The notes under the pieces: model-generated | Database searches by the model: none | Told to the model about the DNA's origin: nothing | The model's input: the letters and a program-made list of their open reading frames with translations, nothing else | Translations under genes and position numbers: made by a program | Part shown: in pieces, positions 43,282 through 55,064 of the stretch | Layout of the letters: the number at the start of each line of letters is the position of its first letter | Numbering within the stretch: position 1 is the first letter of the stretch | Origin: Tricholoma matsutake | Taxonomy: Eukaryota > Basidiomycota > Agaricomycetes > Agaricales > Tricholomataceae | NCBI GenBank assembly: GCA_026075535.2 | Contig: AP026548.1 | Coordinates: 8,432,001-8,496,000, forward strand | Reading direction: 5' to 3' | Length of the DNA stretch: 64,000 nucleotides

Positions 43282-43299
43282 TCCTCCCCCTTACTGAAA
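43282..43299 (-). other. Candidate central polypurine tract of element 3
   Basis: An exact 18-nt copy of the 3' PPT lies about 2.3 kb inside the element, between RNase H and integrase coding. On the minus strand it is read through in frame as FSKGED. Central PPTs are known in Ty1 and lentiviruses. Confidence 0.6.
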
Positions 43300-43658
43300 T
43301 CCGAAGCTTGGGCAAAAGTGGGATAAGTCATGTGAGAGGGGAAAGGTCAAATCGAGATTGGGTTGATTTGGTGAACAAAACCATGTAGTTTGTCGATCCA
43401 GTTGCCAAATTCTTCTTCTACTTTGACATCATCATCTTCGGTTTGTCAAGGATGTTGCGAAAGACTGTCCGGCCCATGGTGCATCCCTGCAACATGAACT
43501 AGCATGAAGTGGAACGTTAGAATGGAAACTATCCATTGGTTTATGCTAGCGCTAGGCGCGATATCAGGATTTCAGAGCATGCCTTTGATATACCTTGCAT
43601 CGACCTCAATGATAAGGTTTCATACCCCTATCAAGTATAAATGAAGGGCCCCAAGGGC

Positions 43659-44940
43659 TCAATATAGACCATAAAGTTCGAGTTTCAGTTGCGAAAACCA
43701 CGATTCATGGTCATTGAGTGTGATCAAGCCGAATCGACTATAGTATCGCTTTCGAGGGTTATCGTGGTCACATTGCGTTAGGAAATAGCCAATGGCAATG
43801 CTCGATGTGTCGACTGTGAGGATTACTGGGGCATTCAAGATATAGTGGATGGCTCGAATCGCTGGCAAGTTTAGGAGCGCATGCTTGAGATCTTCTTGCG
43901 CTGCTACCTGAGATGGGCTGAATTTGAAGGGCACATCTTTTTGAGTAAGATTCATTAGCGCAGCTGCTTGATGTGCAAAACTCTGGATGAAAATTCGACA
44001 AACTCCAATTGTTCCTAAGAATGCCTTAACTTCTGTGAGCATACGACACAGACCCCATTTCTGGATCTTATTGATACGTGTCGGGTCAGCCATTTGGCCT
44101 TGAATATTGCATCGATGACCTAAAATGATTATCTCGGGGACACAAGCAAATAATTTCGGTCCAGAGAACATCCCACCACAATACTTCATGTGCTGGATGA
44201 TGCAATTTAGGTTCTCGAAAAGCTCCCATATGAATTGTCAAATGCCTGAGTTGTCGACGATTGTTTCATAAGACCCACTGATCATTCGATATTCCGATTT
44301 CGGACCCTTCACCAGTGTGTCGTCAATATAAGGGATCGTGATGTGAGGGACCTCGGGTTGTAGGATGAAAGTTACATTGTTGTGTAGGATCGGAACCGAG
44401 TTTGTCCAACCCATTGGTAGGGTGACGATTCGAAGTGCGCCAAATGGGATCTGGAAAGTCATTAGATCTTGAGAGGATTCAGATATGAGCCTTTTGTCAA
44501 ATGCAACATATAAATGCAACATTCCACCACAAGCGCATCCTCCAAACTGTTCGGCTAAATGCTCGGGGATCGGGACGATGCCTGAGTGCTGAATCATAAC
44601 TTGGTTTAGCAGCTCGAGGCTGTGGACTATTTGGAGCGATTTTGCATCTTTCTTTGCAACGCAAAACCATTGTGATCGGTATGATGAGTTTGACGACTTG
44701 TAGACTCCTGCTTTGATCTTCTTTTTTCAGCATCTTGCAAATCTGTTCATACAAACTGGGTGGTATGGGGATATTGCATTCAACCCAAGGGGTATGAGGG
44801 ATGACTGGGAACTCGATAGGGGGGAAGAAATTGGGTCGAAACCTTCCTCGTTCATTTTCGGTCCATGCGAACCCTGCTTGCTGGTTTCGAATGAAGTCAT
44901 GCATGAGGTCTCATTCTTGAGGCCATAAGAAATTGCCTGG
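43659..44940 (-). pseudogene. Reverse transcriptase and RNase H of element 3
   Basis: Starts with FAWTENERGRFR and the motif VIPHTPWVECNIPIPP. RT palm motifs follow: LPMGWTNSVPILHNNVTF, then PYIDDTLVKGP with the active site YIDD kept. RNase H is marked by VILTVDTSSIAIGYFL. The frame is broken at about 44640, 44500 and 44220. Related elements of this basidiomycete lineage have the same motif order. Confidence 0.8.
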
Positions 44941-45446
44941 ATGATTTTGATCAATGATGTTTTTGCGTTCAAGGTTATATCAAGGAGTTGGTTTGAATAT
45001 CAGAGGATGGGGATTTAGTGGAGGCATGTCTTGGAGGGGATCGCCCTCGATGCGTCGAATAATTCTAAAATGATCGGGTAGTCCAGCCACAATTGGATGG
45101 ACCTTCTGTGCGACTGGTTTATACATTTTCTTTATCGATAAATAACTAGACTGTTGATTGTTGGAAATAACTGAGGAAGGGGAAACATACGATGAAGAAG
45201 TTTGCATAGGTATAAACACCATCGAGGCGTTTCGAGGAACATGGAACTTGTCGCATGCAGATAAATATAGGTCAGAAAGCATCGCAGATAATTTTTTGGA
45301 GGAGTCAACTTCGGGGATATTTGCAGTGTGCTCGATAAATATAGAGGAGTCAGAAGAGTCGAACGAGATGATGAAAGCGCACTGTTCCGAAATTTCATTC
45401 TCTAACACTGAAAATCCTCTCGAACTACTTTTCGACGACAGTGTGA

Positions 45447-45860
45447 TCAAGGTATCGAGGGAATTGTAGCAGTCCGAGTTGAGTTAGGATCACATATTGT
45501 GATGGTTTGGGCTTCGTTCTGATAGTTTCTAATGACGCTTTCCGTTAAGATGTCGAAAGGTCGTCCGAGTAGAATATTGTAAGCCAGGTCCCAAATAATA
45601 TGTATCTGCATGTATAGGGTGATTCCACCGAGATCGCAGGGCACATTGCATGCTAAGCCAAGTGTTTCGTCCACAGTCCCATTGGCAGACTGCATCAGAA
45701 GCCTAATCGAGGAGTCATATGCTAGACCGAGTTCGTGGCAAACATCTTCGGCCATCGATATGATCGAGGAACTGGGATTGACGATGCTTTCTACCTGGTT
45801 GTTACCATGGACATCCATAATAACTGATCTAATTGATGAAGTTTCTTTAGCGACGATGAA
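45447..45860 (-). pseudogene. Aspartic protease of element 3
   Basis: The flap and second-half motif AYNILLGRPFD is clear. The active-site segment reads SIVNPSSSIISM, with Asn where Asp is expected (GTCGAT to GTCAAT, a CpG change). The enzyme would cut the polyprotein; this copy should be inactive. Confidence 0.7.
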
Positions 45861-45869
45861 AGGCTGAGG

Positions 45870-47985
45870 GATTTCACCAGGTCAGAGACTGCTAATATAG
45901 GTCTCGTATGGGTCAGGCACAATGATTGCGTCAGGACTAAACATGTTCATCGCATTGTTTCCAGATTGTGGGACTTGTTTCGGTGTGACCTGTTCTCTCC
46001 ATTTTGTTCGAACCTCTGGTGAAAGCAAGAGTAGTTCTTTGGATGTCAGCGTGACGATTGGCATCTTCATTGAGCGCGCAAAAATATTGTGCACGATTTT
46101 CTCGTTCTGAACCGGTGCCTGTGTCGCATACGATGGTCCGTCTTTTTCCTTACCCTTTGATGCGCCAGCAAAGTTCCTTTCATGTGGTGGCAAATAGGCA
46201 TTCTCCCTAACCGATGCATATGGGTGTACCGAGGTTTGCGTTGGGGGTATGGTGGTCGATGGCAAAGTGGTCGATGAAGGAGACATTGATGTTGATGTTG
46301 AAGCTGTAGTCGAAGGGTTGACCATTGTTGATGAAGATGTCGAGGGTGGTGGGACTGGAGCAGTAGATGTTGACGATGCAGGGATGGGGGTTGTTGTGGC
46401 TGGAACCGAATTTCAAACTTCTTTGTTTGGATGCAAAAATGGTCGACCACTTCGAAGTGCAAATATTTCGCACTCGAGAGCCGCTATTCTATCTTCAGAG
46501 TCAGCTGTCAACGTTGAGTTATGATAAATGCCTTTTGTCTCCGATCCCAATGTAGAAACGGCATCGGATTCTGTTATCAAAGTGATCGCAGCCGAGGTTG
46601 AACTAGTCAAAGTCGAAGGTGCTGATGGTGCGATGCTGAATAAAAGTGTGGCTGCTGGGGTTGCATCTGGGTTGCGTTTCCACCATTCATCGATGTGTTC
46701 CTTAATAAACCTGCCGAGGATACTTTGAGGGGTGAATTGTCAATCTGGAAGTACGATCTTTCCTTCCGTGTTGAGCTTACACTTCCCTTCATTCAAGTAT
46801 GACTGACAAACCATACAGTCAGGAATAAAATGTCCCGATAAACTGCAAAATATGCAAAGGAGTGCATCGATGTGTGCCTGTCTGTCTGCCGAATTAGTGC
46901 GAGGATTTTTAGTACCTGCGATATGCATAGCGATGGTGCTAGTGAATCGTTCAAACATCACGTTTAGATCTTTGGTTTTAATCATAATCGTTCCAGGTGA
47001 CAAGGTGACCGTATTTCCGACGTTTGATGTCAAGTGTGATGAGGAAGTTGATTGGTGGATTACTGAGTTCGATGTGTTGGAGCCTGCTAGTACAAATTTT
47101 GCCACATCGTGAATGTCATTGAGTGGATATGGATCGTCGGGATAATGGTCGGGGAATTTGAGTTCGAGTCATCGAGCAATTTGAGTCCATACGCCAGGTT
47201 GGAATCCTCTAACATAAGCTCTGCTTGGCTTGGCTTCTGAGATCCTATTCTTTGCTCGCAAAAAGTGAGTAATGTTGTAGAACACGCAATAATACATTCC
47301 TAGATCGCTCACGTCGAATATCCCAATGCGTAGCTGTTCTCCCACTAATTTGTCCATGTCCAATATGCTCCACTTGCGATCGTCTTCTGAGCCAGGATAG
47401 AGTTTGTGTACTGCTGTTCTAAATTCGTTGAATGATGTGCCGGGTTGATACTCTGGAAGCGATTCCCAGAGTTTGGAAGAGTCAATGTCGAGGTAGTGAC
47501 AAGCGTGTTTCTTCATTAGATTTGATTCAGTAACGCCGCAGGTTGGGAATAATAGTTCAAGCTCTTCGAAGTATTGTCAAAGCTCTTGAGGCTGAGTAGG
47601 GTTGAACTTCGGAGCAGTCAAGTGCCCACAAGCTGGCATCGCAGTTTGGGTAGTCATGAATGCGATGATTCTAGGGGTAGGGGTTAAGACTTGGGTGATG
47701 GATGGTAGGGGTGTCGAAGTTATTGGAAGGATGAACGAAGAGGTCGATGATGATGATGAAGAAGTAGATGACAATGTGGAAGGTGATGATACAGGTGAAG
47801 GAAATATTCTACGATGAGTAGATTCTGCTTCGGAAACTGGAATTAGAATGTCTCCCGATTGTTCGAGAGTTTCGAAGGCATGGCGAGTATCAATACGAAG
47901 GGTTCTCGCTTGTGTTGGCCTAAGCCAAGGAAGTCAAGGTTGGTCCGACGATGAAATGATTCAGATACCCTCGCGGTGGGCTCCA
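45870..47985 (-). pseudogene. Gag region of element 3
   Basis: Pieces 47774-47577 (Ser/Thr/Pro-rich), 47516-47169 (gag core with DMDKLVGEQLRIGIFD), 47105-46740 (CCHC knuckle CIFCSLSGHFIPDC), 46610-46413 and 46325-45882 (Ser/Thr-rich linker with HPYASVRENAYLPPHERNF). The order and the long linker before protease match other members of this lineage. Interrupted by several stops. Confidence 0.75.
47968..47985 (-). other. Primer-binding site of element 3 (tRNA type)
   Basis: TGGAGCCCACCGCGAGGG on the minus strand, four bases inside the 5' LTR; same as element A except one CpG change. Confidence 0.6.
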
Positions 47986-47989
47986 AAAA

Positions 47990-49162
47990 TGATGATACTC
48001 AACCCGGGAAAACCACCTAAACTGCCGATGAGGCAATCGATGATATTTGCGACAAGTCAGAGGAAGGTTGCGAGTCGTTCCGAATGTTCATGGCCCAACC
48101 AATGGAAAGATGACCAGTTGGTACTGGTCATGAAGGTAGTGTTATGAGAGAGGAAGGTGTTCGGCATGGTCCGATCGAGTATCAATCAATATCGAGGGCA
48201 ATCAACGAGATCAACAGTGAACAAGTTTATCATCAATGGTCGATATGTGAATTCTGGGGACCTTTCGATAGGTTGATAGTATACGAAGGGTGCGGCAAAT
48301 GGCTATGAAGTGTTGGAAGGGTTGCTAGAGCTAATGACAAGAGGATCAAGGGAGGATCAAGGACGCGACAATCACAGAGGTTTCTCGTTGATTGAGAAAA
48401 CCCATAGAGACTTAGATCGTTTTAGAAAGTTGATCGGATGCTTAGAACTGTATACAAGATGATATGTGAAGACAATTTCTTGTATTTCCAAGTAGATACT
48501 ACAGAGTTTTATATGTTTTTAAAGAAACTTCCTAAAATGGAATAAGAAACATGTGTAGAACATGAGGCAAAAGATATGAGTTAAGGCACAAGGTAAAAAG
48601 GAGACTGGAATCCAAACAAGAAAGATATATATCATATGATTAAAGAGTAATATAGTGTATGGAACTGAAAGGGGACTGTCCTTTGTGTAGAAATTGCACT
48701 AAGTCTCGCAGTAATTTGTCCAGCAGGTTCTGTGTGTGATTGGGACTTGGAACAAGGCTAACCTACTATCAGCAGGTTTGGGCACGAGTTGGAATCCTTC
48801 CTGGCACATGGTACTCCACCATATAGATAACAAATGCGGCGCCTGATGTCGCTCGTAGTGTCTCGATATTGATCGATGATGCTCGATGATGCTTGATTGT
48901 GGTTGCAGCTGTTCAAAGTTAAACAGGGATGTTCGATGGTCATGTCGAGGGATCTTAAGGGCTTTCGGGGTAGTCTTAAGGTTGTGCGATGTGGGCTCTT
49001 GATATGATCAATGTTGCTGGTGATGTTTCGATGCAGTCAATATGATATTGCAATCAATAGACTGGGTCGCACTGCGTCTGGGACATCGTAGGAGTTAGCC
49101 AATGTGGTTAGAACGATGCTAAAGTGGTGAATTGGTCCTTGAGCCGAGGAGATGACCTATCA
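47990..49162 (-). repeat. 5' LTR of element 3 (1173 bp)
   Basis: Family ends; followed by the GCGG duplication and the coiled-coil host gene. Confidence 0.92.
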
Positions 49163-50068
49163 GCGGCATCTTCCTCAAACTTCTGATCTTCTTGCTTGAG
49201 GTGCTCAACAGTGGTTTTGAGTTGCTGTGCTAGAGTGATCAATTCTGCAGCTGACTGCTGGGCTGCAGATGACTTGTCAAACAAAAGATCAGCTTTGAGC
49301 CATATCAGGACACACAAGACAAACCAACTCCGTAAGATCTAAATTTTGTTTTTGAAGAGATTCATTTTTGAGAGCAGCCTTGCTAAAAAAAATGCAGGCT
49401 TCGGAAAGCTGAATCCTCAATGATTTTAACTAGAGTGCTATTAATAAGATGCAGTGATGAATAACAGAATCACACACCTTGCCATTTGCTTTCTCAAGAT
49501 CACTGGACTCCACAATTCTGACCTTTGTCTTCACTTTATACATCTAGTAAATTTCAATGAGAATCCAGGCTCTAGTAAGGCAGGTTGGGCTCACTGGGGC
49601 TTCCTCGTATTCTTCAAGTGATTGCACTCTGGAAGGTGGGTCCAGTTGTGGCTTACGGCCACACTTGCCCTGCCTATGAGCCCCACTGTGCTGCGCCACA
49701 TGTGGAGAGTTATCAGGGTTATTGCCAAGGGAAGGAATCACGGTGGGCTCAGCACCAGGGGCTGGTGTTGGAGTAGGCTGTAAGTTTCCTGCCCTGCCCC
49801 CACTGCCTACAGAGGCTGCTAGGGAAGGCATTGAAGGCATGGGTGCATCTGTCAGATGAATGGCAGGCATAGGACTACCAAAAGCTTGCAAGGTGTTTAT
49901 GTCTGTGATGGAATCTGTGCTTGAGCTGGGGGTAAATTGTGGGACCAAACAATTGTCACCCATTGCCACATCAAAGCTAATATTGGTGTGCTTGAGTGAG
50001 CATAACATTCACTGAGAAGTCAATACAAATACTGGTGTGATAGGTTCCATCTCCACATCAGCAGCCAT
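49163..50068 (-). pseudogene. Coiled-coil gene, N-terminal exons
   Basis: Candidate ATG at 50066-50068 (MAADVEMEPITPVF), a TGA at an Arg-compatible site 19 codons on, then a Ser/Pro/Thr-rich region with a Gly-Lys-Cys-Gly-Arg-Lys patch near 49660. Exon 1 ends near 49478 at GTGTGTGAT. An acceptor TTTTTTTTAG near 49390 leads to coiled-coil sequence (KAALKNESLQKQNLDL), a small frame change near 49325, then LLFDKSSAAQQSAAEL to the element 3 insertion. The protein looks like a rod with a disordered head. Function unknown. Confidence 0.55.
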
Positions 50069-52949
50069 GGTTTTATCTCTGTGGGGTGAGTTATTGATGG
50101 ACTGAGGAGGTGGAAGGAGATTGCTGCATTGGAGATGGTGCAGGAGCACACAAATGTGACCTTATGTGGCAGCCACTCAAAGGGGGAGGATCAGGTGTTG
50201 TCGATCCCTTTGTCAAAGGTGAGTCCCAAATGGGCACAGAAACAAAGCCACTTACAGTGAAAGGTGAATGAAACACTCTTTAACTCACTCCCCTCACCTC
50301 GACTCTCTCCCAACTTCTATATCATCTTTTTAATATTACCACCCAGAACTTGCTCACTTGCTCACAAAATGGTATTGGCACTCCACCACTATTTCACCAC
50401 CACAAGAGTACATCATGCATCTGATAGCAGTGCACATACACCACTGAAACTTGATATTATGATAGGGCAACCAAGTTGAATAGCTGCCTGTATGCTGCGG
50501 CCTCCACCAGAGCAGTTGTGAAAGGCATATGCATGTAAAGCAATGCAAATGGCCATGTCCCTCACCTAGATCTTATTCTTGAAGAGAATAGGCTCCAGCC
50601 ATAGATACACAATGGTGTCATGACAGTTATTTATTGGAAGAAGGAAAGCCGCTTCCATATCTTCATCAAGAACCACAAGCAGCTGAAATCCAACAAGATT
50701 GTTGAAGGATGGAACAATGGTGCAAGCTGGAAAGGGGACATTCTAGTCATGCGCAAAGGCCTGGTCCATGAGTTTGTCAGCCTTTGAGGAGGAGATCCAG
50801 CGCTGGCCAACTTTGCTGTGAAGTGGTTAGTACTCATCAAAGTTCAGCGTTCAGTTCACAGGGCAACTAACCAGACTTCCATTATGAGATTCATTCAAGA
50901 AGTGAAACAGAAACAACATTTTTATATCCCAAAAAGCCTTGTTTTCCATAAAAGGTGATATGCAAACACAATAAGGAGTCTGCCTGACTTGAATAGAGAC
51001 TTGTAGAGCATAGAGTTCAGAATCTGATTAGTAATCACTAGATCAGATACAATATTATACACCTTTACGATTGGCAGGGAAGGCGCCAATGATCACTTCA
51101 CATATGCTGTGCCATTTGTACAAAAAAGAATTGTTGCAGTAAGTAATAAAAGTAGTATACTACATAATTTCCCATAGGCTATTCATCAGGGACATTACAA
51201 AGGATGGAAATAAGGTAAGTATCAAGTTGATAAGATGATCACACCTGTACATAAATCAATAACCCCCCTATCACACACCAACTGAGTTCTACTGTGACTA
51301 GGACTTGCTCATGTTCCAAAGTGGTGTAGACATTGGAGATGTGCAGTCTCACCAGAACAGACCAGAAATGCAAGGAGAAAGCCCTATAGCATGGGTAATG
51401 CAGTCTATAGCAGTGATATTGATTACAAGCTGCATCAGGAAACCAAACTGAACATGATATTTACAGGTAGTTTCTATCTAATGTAAGCATTCTGAGTCGA
51501 GTGACACATTTATCTCTATATATGTATTTGCCATCATGCCTACAACCAGAAGAGTGAGTGTGTCCAATGATGCCAGTGTTGTGCCAGATCACCATCTACA
51601 TGGTGCTAGGCAGACCAACACTATGTCAACATGGATAAATATATAATACCATATAATTTCACTAGCAATGTTCCTGTATATAGCTGTGCCCGAGCTTCAT
51701 GCCATGTTGGGTCATTGCCTGCTCAATGTTTGTTTTGATAGCATCAAGCTATTATGGTGTGTTGTAGCTGGTCCATGAAATGATTTGAAATATGTACTTA
51801 TATAACCTCTCACAATATTGACTATGTTTATCTTGTATTTACCTACCATATCTAACACCTTGCTTCACAAAGAGATTGGAATCCTAAGGCAAGACATTAT
51901 GTGAAACTGCACAAAATTTTTTTTCTGCACATACATTGTATGTTTATCTAACATCTACTAAAGGTGAGAAGTTATGCTGGTCAAACTGCACAAAAAAAAT
52001 ATGCTAACTGGAATACTAAGGCAAGACGTTATGGTAGTCAAACTGCACAAAATGTACTGCAGTAACCTAGGAAAGCAAGCTATGATGAAAATTCACTAAG
52101 CATGCTGAAGCATGCTAGCCCCTCTGCCCAATGCCCAGCACACTCTACTTCATGTCTTGCCAGAACTTCATGATCAGCAGCCTCATTTACTGTCTTGTCA
52201 GAGCAAAATCCATTGTAAACCCAACGGAAAAGGCCACCAGCACTGTATAATGTCAATGAACATCTTTCTTCATCATCCATGATTTGGACATTGGAATGAA
52301 GAAGTAGAGCAGACAGAAGGAGGAGGATGGCCCCTGGAGGAAATCAAACCACTAGTCCTAGATCCTAAAAGATTAGGCATCCCCCCTTGTCAGGATTAAT
52401 CCCTTTTAATGCAGCAACAACACAGATGCCAGCCGCAAGGTTGGCCTGGTCTGTATGTGGAAAGGTAACAACCCATTCACCAACATTTGGGCAGGCAGCA
52501 CACCAGGGAATGTGACCCCCTCCTGGAGCAGCATGGGGAAATGCAGGCCGGAGATCAGGATGTGCTTTGAGGAGGTGTAGAGGGCCACTACCCAAATGTG
52601 TAGCTGAGCTTATGTAATATGGGAGACCCCGGATATACATAGCCAACTGGCTAGTACTGGGATCTCCCAAGTCTTACACAACCACTAAATTGAGAATACT
52701 ACACATTGTTATATTCTCATCGGGTGGCTAAGTAAGCAGCTACTACCACACCCTTACACTTTTTTGAATAGACTTTACTATTTTTGATATACTGGGGATA
52801 CCCAGTGTAATCTACTAGAGGAAATTCTAAAATATAATTTCCAGTTTAGCATATGGCGATGACATGCACCCAACAACAAAAATGCTGAAAAGGCAAAGGA
52901 AGCAAGGAGCCAGGGGCAACAGAGCTGATCTCCTGATAACCCCCAGCAA
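50069..52949. other. Mostly gene-free stretch
   Basis: 50629-50788 (+) has a short coherent reading (FHIFIKNHKQLKSNKIVEGW) that looks like a decayed fungal ORF. 52365-52670 (-) is open with a Cys-Ala-Ala-Cys and Gly-rich segment but no recognised domain. 51880-52060 holds three imperfect repeats of AAACTGCACAAAA / CTAAGGCAAGAC. The rest is A/T-rich and featureless to me. Confidence 0.4.
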
Positions 52950-54500
52950 GTGACAGAGGAAATGGAGAAGAAGATGCCTGACACTGCCACATCAGAGCTA
53001 CTGATAGAGCATGCAAGGGATGGAAAACACCCCATATTGCTGTTTCCCAAGGCAAATACCTTGACGCCAAACTTCTTGACCCTGGAATGGGTGGAATCTC
53101 TGGAAATAGGGGGGGAGGCTAAAAGTTCCATACTGTTGGATGATAATGTGCCATCGATTATGACTGAGGTACCACCAGATGGTGGACCACCTGGACTCAT
53201 GTCAATAAGAAACACAGCATGAGGGCTTGGGGACACGGTGGATCATGAGATGGGTGCATGGCATGATACCATGGCGCTCATTCAAGAAAAGGGCCCAGGT
53301 TCTAGATTTAGCCAGGATGAATGGAACAAGTGCATTCACTGGTTGCCAGGGGTATTACCAATGTGGGAAATGAAGGAACACTGCTTGACAAGGCTCAGAG
53401 GATGCTACCTCTGAAGGGTTTTGAGCCTCACAATTGGAAGGTTTTCCTCACAGTGGCAGAGGTGGACGTGGCTAGAGCAGGCAACACATTGTTCAGAACA
53501 ATGAAATGTTCTGAGATGAAAGTGGAATCATTACCTTCAATGCCAGATACATTGAAGAAGGTGGAAGCGAGCCTGGAATTGCCATGCCCACCAGGTGAAT
53601 CGATTGAATCAGAGGAACAATGACAGAATGTTGTCAAAAGATTAAGGAATCTGCCACAAGTAGCGAATGACACAGTGATGTCATTGTCGAGTGGGAATTC
53701 CTACTTCAGAAACAGAAAAGATGAAGTTGGGGAGTGAGTTGTCCACCAGAAGATCTGTATCTCGCAAATAAAGGGAGATGGGACAAACCTTGGTGCTGGA
53801 CCAAGGGATCATTTTTGACCATGATAACTGACCCAGGGATACTAGACCTGAGCAACAGCTCAAGAGGGAGAGTATACCACCAGTTAGTGGTAAGGACTGG
53901 AAGGATTAGGCAGGTAAGAGAGGCAAGACCGTTAAAAGAGAGGGATCCAGAGGAGAACCACCCAAGAGACCACCTGGGAATGGACCAGGAGGTTGAGGTA
54001 GAGGCAGGAGCGATGGGGATCCATTGGATAGCAGTGATGATGGAAGTGGACCACCCACTGACAAAGAAGAAGATGCAGAAGGGAGGCAACCACATCCATT
54101 TGGATATAGCACAGAACCAAGGGACACACCTCAGACATTGGCCTATAATACCCCATATATATGGGCATTGACCTTGGAACTAGATGCATATAAAGGTAGA
54201 GGAGGACCTCAACCTACAAAACATCTAAGGGCAATACATGACAAGTATTGAAACCTGATAGAAAGACAGGTTGGCCAAAGGGTTGACCATAATCAAACAA
54301 AACCACCAAAGGTACCAGAGCCTAAGGCATACAAAGGCAAAGAGGACACCAAGGTTTTTGAGAGGTGGCTAGTAAGCCTCCTCAGGTGGTTCACATAAAC
54401 CAGTTCTGCAGACCAGAAATGGACTCGGAACGCATAGTATGCATGGCCATATTCCTTCAAGGGACTGCCTTCACTGTGAGACTGGTAGGGTATGGATTTC
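52950..54500 (+). pseudogene. Gypsy-type gag remnant
   Basis: The clearest part is 54240-54400, reading PPKVPEPKAYKGKEDTKVFE then WLVSLLRWF, the start of the basidiomycete Gypsy gag core. Upstream pieces (52950-53222, 53321-53623, 53734-54251) are acidic and Pro/Arg-rich, as in the gag head of such elements. Many stops. No LTR was found nearby. Confidence 0.5.
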
Positions 54501-54560
54501 AGCCGTTCAAGTAAGAAAATGGGAAATATCTAATGAAAATGGATGGATATATGGTGGATG

Positions 54561-54932
54561 AACTTGGGATGAATTTTCATACTGTAGATTTCAAACCTCA
54601 AATGGATGGAATTCAGACATATTTTATTACAACTTTTTCATAAGTGAATAGGATGAAATTTCTTCTTGTAAATGAATGAATTATAGAAGTGGTTTTAATA
54701 CTGTAGATTTCAAACCTCAAATGGATGGAAGTCAGACATATTTTATTATGACCTTTTCATAAGTGAGTAGGACAAAATTTCTTCTTGTAAATGAATGAAT
54801 TATAGGGGTGCTTTTAATACTGTAGATTTCAAACATCAAATAGATGGAAGTCAGACATATATTATTACAGGTCTTTCATGAATAAACAGGATGTAATTTC
54901 TTTCCAGAAGTGATTGAATCCTGGGGATGAAT
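54561..54932 (+). repeat. 119-bp tandem repeat, about three copies
   Basis: The mark ACTGTAGATTTCAAAC occurs at 54581, 54700 and 54819, an exact 119-bp period. Copies also share GATGGAAGTCAGACATAT and AATGAATGAATTATA. A/T-rich, non-coding. Confidence 0.9.
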
Positions 54933-55064
54933 TTAATCTCAGTGCAAGGGGTGGACCTTGGGCAGGAGGTGGCAATTTCCATGGGTGTTTCTCAGATATT
55001 TAGGGGATGGATTAAAATATGTTGACCATTCTATTGCAGCATATGGTAGGGGTTATGTGACATG

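Larger units (their letters stand above)
39766..49162 (-). mobile_element. Full-length long-LTR Ty3/Gypsy element 3 with an antisense cargo gene
   Basis: LTRs 39766-40948 and 47990-49162, 4-bp duplications GCGG (39762-39765, 49163-49166). On the minus strand: 5' LTR, PBS, gag, protease, RT/RNase H, integrase, then an antisense gene (41096-42425), PPT, 3' LTR. This is a common basidiomycete Gypsy lineage, distinct from chromoviruses 1 and 2; I see no chromodomain. The host is a coiled-coil gene whose frame is restored exactly on removal. All enzyme domains are broken or have lost catalytic residues. Confidence 0.92.
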
